Counted from the first letter of the stretch, positions 1 through 7,166 are shown. The stretch: DNA of 29,124 nt from an uncultured Clostridia bacterium (GCA_910589115.1 CAJUSB010000033.1:1-29124), one strand, 5' to 3'. Program-made: numbers and translations. The notes: generated from the letters alone by a model not told the origin.

Positions 1-132
1 CGCAGCATCTCGGGGTCTGGGGGCAAAAAGCCCCCAGCGGGAGTCCAGAGGGCAGCGCCCTCTGGCGCCCCCTGCGTAAGGGCGTCACGAAAAGCAGTGC
101 CCCCTGCGCAAGGGCGTCACGAAAAGCAGTGC
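1..132. repeat. Mosaic intergenic repeat copy R1 with a 32-bp tandem duplication
   Basis: This GC-rich block lies directly downstream of the yjbQ-like gene. It holds a hairpin at 17-37 (arms CTGGGGGC and GCCCCCAG, A-rich loop), then the family palindrome at 45-65 (arms CCAGAGGGC and GCCCTCTGG, 3-nt centre), then two copies of a 32-bp unit at 69-100 and 101-132 that differ at one base. The palindrome and the flanking GGGAGTC match the other intergenic copies in this window. The left end is cut by the window edge. No gene is seen here. Confidence 0.85.
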
Positions 133-136
133 ACCC

Positions 137-535
137 TCACCCCGGCAGTACCTTCACATAGTATTTCCGCGTGCGGGGGCCGTCAAACTCGCAAAAGTAA
201 ACGCCCTGCCATGTGCCCAGCAAGGGCTTTCCCTCCTCTATCAGGATGGTTTCACTCGCCCCAACCGCCGAACACTTCAAGTGCGCGTCTGAGTTGCCCT
301 CCATGTGCCGGAACGTGCGCCGGTCCGGGAAAGCCTCATCATATCCCAAAATCAGGTCGTGCTGTACATCAGGATCTGCATTTTCATTGATCGTGATTGC
401 GCCGGTCGTGTGCGGGCAGAATACCACGCAAATGCCGCTCTCTACGCCGGATTCCGAAATCACCCGGCGTACATTCGATGTAATGTTGTAAAAACCTTCG
501 CGCCCGGTGTCGAGCGAAAATATCTGTGTCCTCAT
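137..535 (-). CDS. yjbQ: YjbQ/UPF0047 family protein
   Basis: A 132-residue protein of the YjbQ (UPF0047) family, which is a small single-domain family of usually about 130-140 residues. The family signatures are visible: HTTGAITINENADPDV near residues 42-57 and the HMEGNSDAHLK segment near residues 77-87, whose His, Glu and Asp residues are the conserved polar cluster of the family. Some members show weak thiamine-phosphate-synthase activity, but the true role is not settled. It is the last gene of a four-gene minus-strand operon. Its ATG overlaps the stop of the HD gene by 4 bp (532-535), which suggests translational coupling. A repeat block follows the stop at once, with no ordinary terminator. 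Confidence 0.92.
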   Translation of the reverse strand: MRTQIFSLDTGREGFYNITSNVRRVISESGVESGICVVFCPHTTGAITINENADPDVQHDLILGYDEAFPDRRTFRHMEGNSDAHLKCSAVGASETILIEEGKPLLGTWQGVYFCEFDGPRTRKYYVKVLPG

Positions 536-1107
536 GCCTTTTCCTCCGTATCACGGTTTTCACGTAAATAGGTCGCTTCCAGGTCGGACAAGTGCAGCTT
601 AACCGCCAGCGGGTACTTTTCAAATGCGTGCGCCAGAGCAAAGGAACCGCCGCGCACCGCCTCGTCAAAACCGCCCATATGCCAGCGGATTGCAACCGCT
701 TCCTCATTTTTCAGCCGCATGAAACGCTCAATCAGAAAAACCGATTTCTCACCGTGCCCGTATGGGAACCGGTCGTCTATCGCATAGACCGGTACTTTCT
801 CCCATTGGCCGCGGTCGTTTTTGCGGTTGCGCATTTCGATTGTGTAAAATCCTGCTTTGCACAGGTCGTGCAGCAGTGTTACGATTGCAACCGATTCCGG
901 GTCGTCTGAGCCCTCCTCAAAATGCTTGTCGCGGAATACCTGATAAACATTCAGCGAATGCTCCAGCAGCCCGCCCTCATATGCCGCGTGGAACCGCGTA
1001 GAAGCCGGGGCAGTGAAAAAATCGGTTGTTTCCATCCATTCCAGCAGCTTTGCAGCGCCGGGACGATGGACAAACTCCTGAAAAATATCCAAAAACGCTT
1101 GTTTCAT
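532..1107 (-). CDS. HD-domain metal-dependent hydrolase, unknown substrate
   Basis: A 191-residue soluble protein with an HD-type fold. The first metal His may lie in GGLLEHSLN (residues 45-53). The HD pair is in LLHDLCKAG (about 78-86), and later metal or phosphate ligands are likely in the HGEKS and LHLSDLEAT segments. HD proteins of this kind hydrolyse phosphomonoesters or phosphodiesters, often of nucleotides; the substrate cannot be told from sequence. Its ATG overlaps the stop of cca by 4 bp and its own stop overlaps the start of the YjbQ gene by 4 bp. The company of a CCA-adding enzyme, itself an HD protein, hints at RNA or nucleotide metabolism, but that is only context. Confidence 0.82.
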   Translation of the reverse strand: MKQAFLDIFQEFVHRPGAAKLLEWMETTDFFTAPASTRFHAAYEGGLLEHSLNVYQVFRDKHFEEGSDDPESVAIVTLLHDLCKAGFYTIEMRNRKNDRGQWEKVPVYAIDDRFPYGHGEKSVFLIERFMRLKNEEAVAIRWHMGGFDEAVRGGSFALAHAFEKYPLAVKLHLSDLEATYLRENRDTEEKA

Positions 1108-2447
1108 GCGTGTGCTTCCTCCATTCGTTCAATTACCAGGTCCCGCAGGGTGTCCACCTGGTTCAGGGACGGGTCTTCCAGCACGATGGACAGCAGCCAG
1201 CGCTGCATCAGCCCAATTTCGGCATCGGAAAGCCCCAAAAATTGCAGATCATAACCATTCAGGCACAGGTCGCGCACGGTAAGCGGCTGATGTGCAGTCA
1301 GCACATTATTCAGCTGGAATTCAGTCACCTGATACCAGCGCAGATAATCCGGGTGGGTGCCTTGTCCGATGCAGTCAGCCTTTTTGAGTGCGAGCAGCGC
1401 ACGGCAGCGGGCTTCCCCCCAGTTAGAAAGGCGGCGGCGCACCTGCCGTTCTTCCTCACCGAAAGGCACGTCATGCTGACGTACCAGAAAAGCAACGCTG
1501 CGCTGGAGTTCACCGGGGGCGCAAAGTTCGCGCAGCCGCACCTCAGCAAGCGCTTCAGAGGCTTTCGGATGTCCATAAAAGTGGCCGACTCCGTGATCGT
1601 CCAGCGTGAAGGTGGACGGTTTTCCGGCATCATGGAAAAGGGCCGCCCAGCGCAGCGCGGGGGTAGGCGGCACAGACTCGACCACGCGGACGGTATGTTC
1701 AAACACGTCGTAAAGGTGATGATAATTTCGCTGGTCGAAACCGGCCATTGGTTCGATTTCGGGCAGGACACTGGACAGAACGTCGTGTGCCTGCCGGAGG
1801 ATACGGCCGGTATAGCGGGCGAGCAGGAGGCGGTTGAGCTCGCTGAAAACGCGTTCGGGTGCGAGATGGAGCAGCGTGTGGGATTTCCGGCGCATTGCGG
1901 CGGCGGTATCTGCTTCGATTGAGAAACCGGTCTCTGCTGCAAGGCGAAGCCCGCGCAGGATTCGCAGAGCATCCTCATCGAAACGTTTTGCGGGCACGCC
2001 GACGCAGCGCAGGAGGCCTGCGCGCAGGTCGCGGCGGCCGTCGAAGGGATCGACGAGTCCGCGGGTGGGGGAATATGCCATTGCATTCACGGTAAAGTCG
2101 CGCCGGGACAGGTCGAAGCGGATATCCTGTACAAAGCGCACGCCGTCCGGGTGGCGTGCATCGGAGTAACTGCTCTCTACGCGGTAGGTGGTAATTTCGA
2201 TAGGGCCGCCGTCCTGGGGCAGCAGGGTCACGGTGCCGTGCCGCAGGCCGGTGTCGAGGAATCGTTCACCGGCGAGGGCTAGCTTCACCTGATTCGGGGT
2301 AGCGGAGGTGCACAAATCGAAATCGTGGGGCCTGCGCCCCATCAGGGTATCGCGCACGCTGCCGCCGACGAGGTAGGCGGAGTGTCCGGCGGCTTCCAGG
2401 CGGGCGAGGGCGAGGTGCACGCAGTCGGGCAGCAGGAAACCTCTCAT
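1104..2447 (-). CDS. cca: CCA-adding tRNA nucleotidyltransferase with C-terminal HD domain
   Basis: A 447-residue class II nucleotidyltransferase that builds or repairs the 3'-CCA end of tRNAs in the cytoplasm. Seen in order: the GGSVRD head motif (residues 28-33), the metal-binding Asp pair in DFDL (D42, D44), the ITTYRVESSYSDARHPD segment (basic/flexible loop), RRDFTVNAMA (about 114-123), the nucleotide-selecting region around DEDALRILRGLRL, the RNA-binding helices, and an HD domain with HTVRVVE and LFHDAGKP in the second half. Length and order match full CCA-adding enzymes with an HD domain. The gene overlaps DUF896 upstream and the HD hydrolase downstream by 4 bp each, so the four products should be made together from one promoter near 2897-2925. 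Confidence 0.95.
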   Translation of the reverse strand: MRGFLLPDCVHLALARLEAAGHSAYLVGGSVRDTLMGRRPHDFDLCTSATPNQVKLALAGERFLDTGLRHGTVTLLPQDGGPIEITTYRVESSYSDARHPDGVRFVQDIRFDLSRRDFTVNAMAYSPTRGLVDPFDGRRDLRAGLLRCVGVPAKRFDEDALRILRGLRLAAETGFSIEADTAAAMRRKSHTLLHLAPERVFSELNRLLLARYTGRILRQAHDVLSSVLPEIEPMAGFDQRNYHHLYDVFEHTVRVVESVPPTPALRWAALFHDAGKPSTFTLDDHGVGHFYGHPKASEALAEVRLRELCAPGELQRSVAFLVRQHDVPFGEEERQVRRRLSNWGEARCRALLALKKADCIGQGTHPDYLRWYQVTEFQLNNVLTAHQPLTVRDLCLNGYDLQFLGLSDAEIGLMQRWLLSIVLEDPSLNQVDTLRDLVIERMEEAHA

Positions 2448-2650
2448 TTTTTGCCATCCTTTCGTTGGAGGCGGTGGGCGGTGCCGTCTGGGCGGAGGAC
2501 GATTGTATTGTCCAGTTGGCTTTGAAGGCTGCGGCGGAACCCGGCGACGTAGTCCTCACGGAGTTTTTTCTGCTCCTTTGCCTCTTCTGGGGTAAGGCCG
2601 GTGGTTTTTGCTTTTTTCGCCAGGAAGTTAATACGCTCAATATCGGCCAT
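2444..2650 (-). CDS. DUF896 (YnzC/UPF0291) family small protein
   Basis: A 68-residue basic protein that fits DUF896. It begins MADIERINFLAKKAK, followed by TGLTPEEAKEQKKLREDYVAGFRRS, the classic helix-turn-helix-like hairpin of two helices in this Firmicutes family, and a variable tail with NTIVLRPDG. The best-known member is Bacillus YnzC; the function is not known, although SOS or cell-division links have been noted for a relative. It is the first gene of the operon, with AGAAAGGGG as the likely ribosome site before the ATG, and its stop overlaps the start of cca by 4 bp. Confidence 0.92.
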   Translation of the reverse strand: MADIERINFLAKKAKTTGLTPEEAKEQKKLREDYVAGFRRSLQSQLDNTIVLRPDGTAHRLQRKDGKK

Positions 2651-2694
2651 AGGAAGGCCCCTTTCTGAAAGTCGGTAAATATGGGGTGCTCCAA

Positions 2695-2865
2695 GGGAAC
2701 GCCCCTACGCGGGGAGCGCCAAAGGGCTCTGCCCTCTGGACTCCCGCAATTTTTTCGAGAAAAAATTGAGTAAAAGCTTTCTCTCGCCTGCGGGCGGGAC
2801 GGCGGGTGCCGTACCCGTTTTTGCAGTGTACCCGGCCTGCCAAAAGCAGGGCAGGCCGGGTGGTC
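2695..2865 (+). repeat. Mosaic intergenic repeat copy R2 (A2-D-B2-C), inside the cca operon leader
   Basis: Modules in order: the GC-rich CCCCTACGCGGGGAGCG block and CCCTCTGGACTCCC (2701-2745); an A/T palindrome at 2747-2768 (arms CAATTTTTTC and GAAAAAATTG, 2-nt centre); a B2 linker with CGCCTGCGGGCGGGACGG (about 2785-2802); and a long hairpin at 2830-2861 (arms ACCCGGCCTGCC and GGCAGGCCGGGT, 8-nt loop). No open frame with a ribosome site is present. This copy lies between the DUF896 start and its promoter, so it should be transcribed as 5' leader of the operon in antisense orientation. The remaining 2866-3000 holds that promoter and otherwise nothing I can name. Confidence 0.85.
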
Positions 2866-2896
2866 AGGTGCGGTGGGAATTTATTTCTTCTTACCT

Positions 2897-2925
2897 ATTA
2901 TAGCAAATCGGGTGATGGATGTCGA
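2897..2925 (-). promoter_or_regulatory. Sigma-A-type promoter of the DUF896-cca-HD-yjbQ operon
   Basis: On the minus strand TCGACA (2920-2925) and TATAAT (2897-2902) are separated by exactly 17 bp, with TGC just before the -10. This is a near-consensus housekeeping promoter. It predicts a leader of roughly 240 nt before the DUF896 start, containing repeat copy R2. Confidence 0.75.
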
Positions 2926-3000
2926 GAGGTTTTCCATGTACTTTGTGCGGGCTGGGTAGGGGAATAGATAGTGGGTGTGTGGATAATTTTACAGCAGGGC

Positions 3001-4179
3001 TTAATCAAACAGGTGCTGTTCTTCAGATAATGAATCAACTTTGATGCGTTTGGACATCAGGAAATGCTTGCCGCAGTCGTTTTGTACTGGGCCGAGGTTT
3101 TCAAATGCGAATTTATGGTAGAAGCCCTGGGCGCGTACGTTATTTTCGGCTGCACGGGCGCATAGATATTCAGCGCCGCGCGCGCGGTAAACACTGATTG
3201 CTTGTCCAAGGATCTGCTGGCTTAGTCCGGTTCCGCGATATTCGCTGCCGATACAGAAGCCGCCCACCATGCCGCAGCCCGGACCGGCATCCTCCAGGAT
3301 ATTTAAGTAAACCAGTGCGGCGGGGGTGTCATCCAGCATTCCGAAGGTAACGGCGCGGGGATCGGCCGATGCACATGCTGCCGCCTGCGCGGCAAGTGCA
3401 TCTGCATCGAAATTGGAGAGGGTGCCATATGCATTCCGGTGCAGCTCCTGCATGAAGTCCAGAAAAAGGGGCTGATCTGATTCCGGTGCATAAGGCCGGA
3501 ACCAGAGCTGCATCGTTGAGGGGGCGCCCTTGACATTTGTCCAACCGATGGATGCAAAGGTTGACAGTTCCTCGGTCAGGTGTGAAGCGTCATTCCAGTA
3601 AACGGCTTTGCAGTCGTCCTGTGAAAATTCAAACTTTGCAGTACAGGTATTGTCACCCCAGCCGATTTCGCCGATTTGTTCGGCAGGAAGCCCCAGCGCA
3701 ATACACAGGCAGCCGCGAATGGCAGAACCATGCGACACAACGGCAATGGACTGCCCGTCATGGGCGGCAGCGAGTTCGCGTAATGTTTGAAATACCCGTT
3801 CCCCTGCGCCGATCACGCTTTCCCCGCCGGGGACGATACACTGTCCCGGATGGTGCTGCCAGTCGGCATAATGCGCCGGATCAATGCGCGGCAGTTCGGC
3901 CCACGGTTTATCTTCCCAATCGCCCATATTGATTTCGCGCAGTTCTGGACGGATACGCACCCGCATTCCTTTCCGGTCAGCGATAGCCTTTGCAGTATGG
4001 CGGGCACGGTATAGGTCGGAGGCGTAAATAGCGGCCAGCGGCACTTCTGCAAACCGGTCTGCCAGACATGCGAGCTGTGCGGGTGCGCGGTGGGTCAGCA
4101 ATGCGTCATATTGTCCGTGGCACCGGCGGTAGACGTTGCCCTCGGCTTCGGCATGACGGATCAAATAGAGTGTTGTCAT
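3001..4179 (-). CDS. Fusion of histidine phosphatase and GNAT acetyltransferase
   Basis: A 392-residue two-domain protein. Residues 1 to about 190 are a histidine (phosphoglycerate mutase-like) phosphatase: the LIRHAEAEGN catalytic motif lies at residues 6-15, the second His is in VSHGSAIR near 150, and REINMGDWED is the usual acid-bearing segment. After a linker, residues about 225-375 form a GNAT N-acetyltransferase whose acetyl-CoA-binding motif is GFCIGSEYRGTGLSQQIL, followed by ENNVRAQGFYHKFAFE. The substrate of either half is unknown. It is the last gene of a pyrK-pyrD operon, its ATG overlapping the pyrD stop by 4 bp, so co-production with a pyrimidine-pathway enzyme is likely but a metabolic link is unproven. 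Confidence 0.88.
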   Translation of the reverse strand: MTTLYLIRHAEAEGNVYRRCHGQYDALLTHRAPAQLACLADRFAEVPLAAIYASDLYRARHTAKAIADRKGMRVRIRPELREINMGDWEDKPWAELPRIDPAHYADWQHHPGQCIVPGGESVIGAGERVFQTLRELAAAHDGQSIAVVSHGSAIRGCLCIALGLPAEQIGEIGWGDNTCTAKFEFSQDDCKAVYWNDASHLTEELSTFASIGWTNVKGAPSTMQLWFRPYAPESDQPLFLDFMQELHRNAYGTLSNFDADALAAQAAACASADPRAVTFGMLDDTPAALVYLNILEDAGPGCGMVGGFCIGSEYRGTGLSQQILGQAISVYRARGAEYLCARAAENNVRAQGFYHKFAFENLGPVQNDCGKHFLMSKRIKVDSLSEEQHLFD

Positions 4180-5099
4180 ACGAGCACGCCTCCGGAAAGT
4201 TCATTTACATCCTTGATCTGATGTTCAGCCAGATAGGTTTTTAATTCCGCCAGTGCTTTGACCGGGCACAGCGGGTCACGGAACATTGCTGCACCAATGG
4301 CAACTGCATTTGCGCCTGCGAGCATCATTTCCACAACGTCGCGGCCCGTGCGAATGCCGCCCATCCCTAAAATCGGCACATCAACGGCTTGGCGCACCTG
4401 ATAGACCATACGCACGGCCACCGGCAGTACAGCCGGGCCGGATAAGCCGCCCATTGTGTTGGACAGCACGGGGCGGCGGGTTTCGGTATCAATACGCATT
4501 CCCAGGATGGTATTGATTAAGGAGAGTGCGTCCGCGCCTGCGCTGACGGCGGCACGGGCAATTTCGGCAATATCGGTCACATTGGGGGAGAGCTTGACGA
4601 TCAGCGGCTTTTTCGCATATTTTTTTGCGGCGGAGACGACCTCTTCCACCATCTGCGGCTGTGTGCCGAATGCCATGCCGCCGCATTTGACATTGGGGCA
4701 GGAAATATTCATTTCAATGAGGTCTACGTCCGCGTCAGAAATTTTTTCAACCATGCCGCAGTATTCCTCCACAGTATTTCCGGAAACATTGGCGATGACA
4801 GCCGTATCAAATTGGCGGAGATATGGGATCTGTTCGGTGATAAAGCGGTCGATGCCGGGATTTTGCAGGCCGACGCAGTTCAGCATACCGGAGGGGGTTT
4901 CGGCAATGCGTGGAGGCGGATTGCCGGGGCGTTCCAGCGGGGTAAGGCCCTTGACGGAAATGCCACCGAGCGCGGAAGGGTTGAAAAACTGTCCGTATTC
5001 ATGCCCGAAACCAAAGGTGCCGGAGGCAACTGTGATCGGGTTTTTGAGCGTAACGCCGCAAAAATCTACGGCAAGGTTCATGCGTACTGCCTCTTTCAT
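4176..5099 (-). CDS. pyrD: Dihydroorotate dehydrogenase B, catalytic subunit
   Basis: A 307-residue class 1B dihydroorotate dehydrogenase, the FMN enzyme that oxidises dihydroorotate to orotate in pyrimidine synthesis and passes electrons to PyrK and NAD. Visible marks are ASGTFGFG, SVKGLTPLERPGNPPPR, the catalytic Cys134 in NISCPN (Cys marks the 1B type and separates it from class 2), KLSPNVTD, and the FMN phosphate-binding GMGGIRTGRD. The first ATG overlaps the pyrK stop by 4 bp; an in-frame ATG six codons later (MNLAVDFCG) is also possible. The stop overlaps the phosphatase-GNAT fusion by 4 bp. Confidence 0.96.
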   Translation of the reverse strand: MKEAVRMNLAVDFCGVTLKNPITVASGTFGFGHEYGQFFNPSALGGISVKGLTPLERPGNPPPRIAETPSGMLNCVGLQNPGIDRFITEQIPYLRQFDTAVIANVSGNTVEEYCGMVEKISDADVDLIEMNISCPNVKCGGMAFGTQPQMVEEVVSAAKKYAKKPLIVKLSPNVTDIAEIARAAVSAGADALSLINTILGMRIDTETRRPVLSNTMGGLSGPAVLPVAVRMVYQVRQAVDVPILGMGGIRTGRDVVEMMLAGANAVAIGAAMFRDPLCPVKALAELKTYLAEHQIKDVNELSGGVLV

Positions 5100-5884
5100 T
5101 CCCAGATGACCTCCTTTGCATCAAATACAGGACCGTCCTTGCAGACGTGGCCGTAACGCAGGCCGCCGTCTCCATTTTTCAGGGCGCAGGCGCAGACCAG
5201 ACACGCGCCGATACCGCAGCCCATACGTTCCTCCATGGAGACCTGGCACGGAAGCCCGGCATTTTCGGCGATTGAGGCAACGGCCCGCAGCATTCCTTTC
5301 GGCCCGCAGGCGCATACGGCGGAATAATCGGACAGGTTGTTTTCCAGAATCGTGGTCACAAAGCCGTGCACGCCATAGCTGCCGTCATCCGTGGCAATTT
5401 CGACAGGGCCGAGTGCGCGGAAATCGTCTTCCAGTATGACCGCATCGCGGCTGCGGAAACCCAGGATTGCACGCGGCGCAGCGCCCTGTGCCTTTGCTGC
5501 TTTCATCGCCATCAGCAGCGGGGGCACGCCGATTCCGCCGCCGATAAATACGGGCTGTGCGCCCAGCCCGGACAGACGGAAGCCGTTCCCCAGCGTTCCC
5601 AGGACGTCCAGTGTATCCCCGGGGCTGCGTTCGCTCAGCCATTGGGTGCCTTCGCCCTTCACCTGAAAGACAAGCCGCAGGCTTCCGCCGACCACGTCAC
5701 AGATGGAGATCGGACGGCGCAGGAAATTTTTTTCACCACATGCGATATGGACAAACTGGCCGGGGCACGCCCGGACGGCAAGCGCGGGCGCGGACAGCTC
5801 CAGCAGATACAGCTGCCCTGTGAGTGCCGTCTTTGCGGTTACCCTACAGTCGGCCTGTATCGGGCGGATGCTTTCTTCGGTCAT
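5096..5884 (-). CDS. pyrK: Dihydroorotate dehydrogenase B, electron-transfer subunit
   Basis: A 262-residue iron-sulphur flavoprotein that carries electrons from PyrD to NAD+. The FAD-binding RRPISICD is at residues 56-63, the nucleotide-binding GGGIGVPPL at 115-123, CGPKGML near 193-199, and the [2Fe-2S] ligands are Cys223, Cys228, Cys231 and Cys248 (C-x4-C-x2-C then HVC). Full length for the family. The ATG sits 9 nt after an AGGAGG ribosome site (5894-5899). A second, out-of-frame ATG five bases upstream opens a two-codon frame whose TGA overlaps the pyrK start. It is the first gene of the pyrK-pyrD-fusion operon. Confidence 0.96.
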   Translation of the reverse strand: MTEESIRPIQADCRVTAKTALTGQLYLLELSAPALAVRACPGQFVHIACGEKNFLRRPISICDVVGGSLRLVFQVKGEGTQWLSERSPGDTLDVLGTLGNGFRLSGLGAQPVFIGGGIGVPPLLMAMKAAKAQGAAPRAILGFRSRDAVILEDDFRALGPVEIATDDGSYGVHGFVTTILENNLSDYSAVCACGPKGMLRAVASIAENAGLPCQVSMEERMGCGIGACLVCACALKNGDGGLRYGHVCKDGPVFDAKEVIWE

Positions 5885-5920
5885 TTCATGTTTCCTCCTG
5901 TTTCTTTTACCTTTGTATTT

Positions 5921-5949
5921 ATTGTAACCGATTTCGACAAAAAAGGCAA
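5921..5949 (-). promoter_or_regulatory. Promoter of the pyrK-pyrD operon
   Basis: On the minus strand TTGCCT (5944-5949) and TACAAT (5921-5926) are 17 bp apart, giving a leader of only about 30 nt before pyrK. No PyrR-type attenuator fits in so short a leader, so control, if any, is at initiation or translation. Confidence 0.7.
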
Positions 5950-6020
5950 TCTGAAGCGGTAAAATTTTATTAGGGCTGTTTGGGCGGTTTCCGGGCAGGC
6001 CGGTAAGCGCGGCCCGGCCA

Positions 6021-6049
6021 TTGACATTTAAGGGGTGCTTTGTTACAAT
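6021..6049 (+). promoter_or_regulatory. Strong sigma-A-type promoter before the HAD hydrolase
   Basis: TTGACA (6021-6026), a 17-bp spacer and TACAAT (6044-6049) precede the HAD gene by about 40 bp. It is divergent from the pyrK promoter. Confidence 0.82.
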
Positions 6050-6090
6050 ATAGAAAACGTTTGCACAGACGGGTTAGGAGGATTGCGGGT

Positions 6091-6849
6091 ATGATAAAGG
6101 CAGTTATATTTGACGTAGGCGGCACCCTGCACACGCAGGTAAAGACGGATGCAAGTACGCGGCGGTTCCGGGCGCTGGTGCGTGAGGTGTTGTCACAGCA
6201 CGGGGTTTTGGAGGAAACGGATGATGAAACCTTGTTCTCGGCGATTGATGAAGGGGCGCGGCGGTATAAAAAGTTTAGTGAGGATCATATGACCGAGCTT
6301 GACCCGGACGTTATCTGGCAGGATTATTTCCTGTCGCCCTTTGCCTTTGAAAAATCCCGGCTGAGCGGGGCTGGCGAAACGCTTTGCTGTATTTTTGACC
6401 TGGAAGAAAAGGAGATCATCCCGCGGGAAGGCTTACAGGAAACGATACAGGCATTGCAGTCCCGGGGGCTGCGTCTGGGGATACTTTCCAATGTGATGAG
6501 CCGCACCATGGTTCACAAAATCCTGATACGGCATGGGATTGCGGATGCATTTCCATATATTTTGCAGTCCTCTGAGTGTAAGATCCGAAAGCCGGACCCT
6601 CGTATTTTTGACATTTGCCTGTCGGATATGCATTTAACCAGGGAAGAGGTCATTTATGTAGGTGATACGATTTCGCGGGATGTGCGCGGCGCAAATGCTG
6701 CCGGTTGGAAAATCATACAGATTGACAATCCGCTGACCTATCATCGGGATGCGGCGTTCCGGGATATGGGCTATACGCCGGATGCACGGATATACCGGCT
6801 GCCTGAAATCCTGACGGTGCTGGATCGTCTGGCAGAAAAGGAGGGCTGA
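6091..6849 (+). CDS. HAD-superfamily hydrolase
   Basis: A 252-residue haloacid-dehalogenase-type phosphatase. The start chosen is the ATG at 6091, 9 nt after AGGAGG, because it puts the catalytic motif at the N-terminus as usual; a longer frame from 6040 has no ribosome site and overlaps the promoter. Motif I reads FDVGGTLH, so the second Asp of the usual DxDxT is replaced by Gly. Motif II is LSNVMS, motif III the Lys in KIRKPDPRIF, and motif IV VIYVGDTISRDVRGA. An alpha-helical cap lies between motifs I and II. The substrate cannot be assigned. A good ribosome site in its last codons serves the next small frame. Confidence 0.87.
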   Translation: MIKAVIFDVGGTLHTQVKTDASTRRFRALVREVLSQHGVLEETDDETLFSAIDEGARRYKKFSEDHMTELDPDVIWQDYFLSPFAFEKSRLSGAGETLCCIFDLEEKEIIPREGLQETIQALQSRGLRLGILSNVMSRTMVHKILIRHGIADAFPYILQSSECKIRKPDPRIFDICLSDMHLTREEVIYVGDTISRDVRGANAAGWKIIQIDNPLTYHRDAAFRDMGYTPDARIYRLPEILTVLDRLAEKEG

Positions 6850-6852
6850 AAA

Positions 6853-6993
6853 ATGCAGGGGACGGATATAATGCTTGCCAATGAACTGGATGACGGATGC
6901 ATCCGCAGCGGATGCCCGGCTGGTGCGCTTTCGCACTGTACGGCGGAGGAGCTTTCAGACCATAACGCGCTCTGGCTCCGGTGCCGTTTGTGA
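6853..6993 (+). CDS. Candidate 46-residue cysteine-containing small protein
   Basis: An open frame of 46 codons starts three bases after the HAD stop. AGGAGG at 6839-6844 lies 8 nt before its ATG, which is ideal spacing. The product begins MQGTDIMLANELDDGC and ends ALWLRCRL; it has four Cys (residues 16, 21, 29, 44), no membrane segment and an acidic first half. I recognise no family. The frame stops exactly where repeat copy R3 begins. The ribosome site could be a by-product of the Glu-Lys-Glu-Gly end of the HAD protein, so this is a candidate, not a certain gene. Confidence 0.45.
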   Translation: MQGTDIMLANELDDGCIRSGCPAGALSHCTAEELSDHNALWLRCRL

Positions 6994-7165
6994 ATGCTCT
7001 GCCTGCGCGGACGGCGGTCCTACGCGGACAGCGCCAGAGGGACTTGTCCCTCTGGACTCCCTTTCTCCGCTGCGGCGGGGAATGGGTACGGCAATCATCG
7101 TTCCTGTGAAGTGCCCCGCCCGCCAAAACGACAGCGGGCGGGGTGGGTAAATGCGAAAAATTTTT
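6994..7165 (+). repeat. Mosaic intergenic repeat copy R3 (A1-B1-C)
   Basis: The copy holds the family palindrome at 7034-7055 (arms CCAGAGGGAC and GTCCCTCTGG, centre TT), a B1 linker with CTCCGCTGCGGCGGGGAATGG (about 7064-7086) and a hairpin at 7114-7143 (arms CCCCGCCCGC and GCGGGCGGGG, 10-nt loop). A duplicated CCTGCGCGGACGGCGG-like block precedes the palindrome. Similarity to copy R4 runs on through GGGTGGGTAAATGCG and a short A/T run up to about 7165, right at the -35 of the next promoter. No credible gene lies in it. Confidence 0.85.
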
Positions 7166-7166
7166 C

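Noticed and set aside
1..132. The tandem units as a CRISPR array
   Set aside because: Units are directly adjacent without spacers and only two copies exist.
1026..1922. A 298-codon plus-strand open frame antisense to cca
   Set aside because: Overlaps a complete CCA-adding enzyme and shows no motif.
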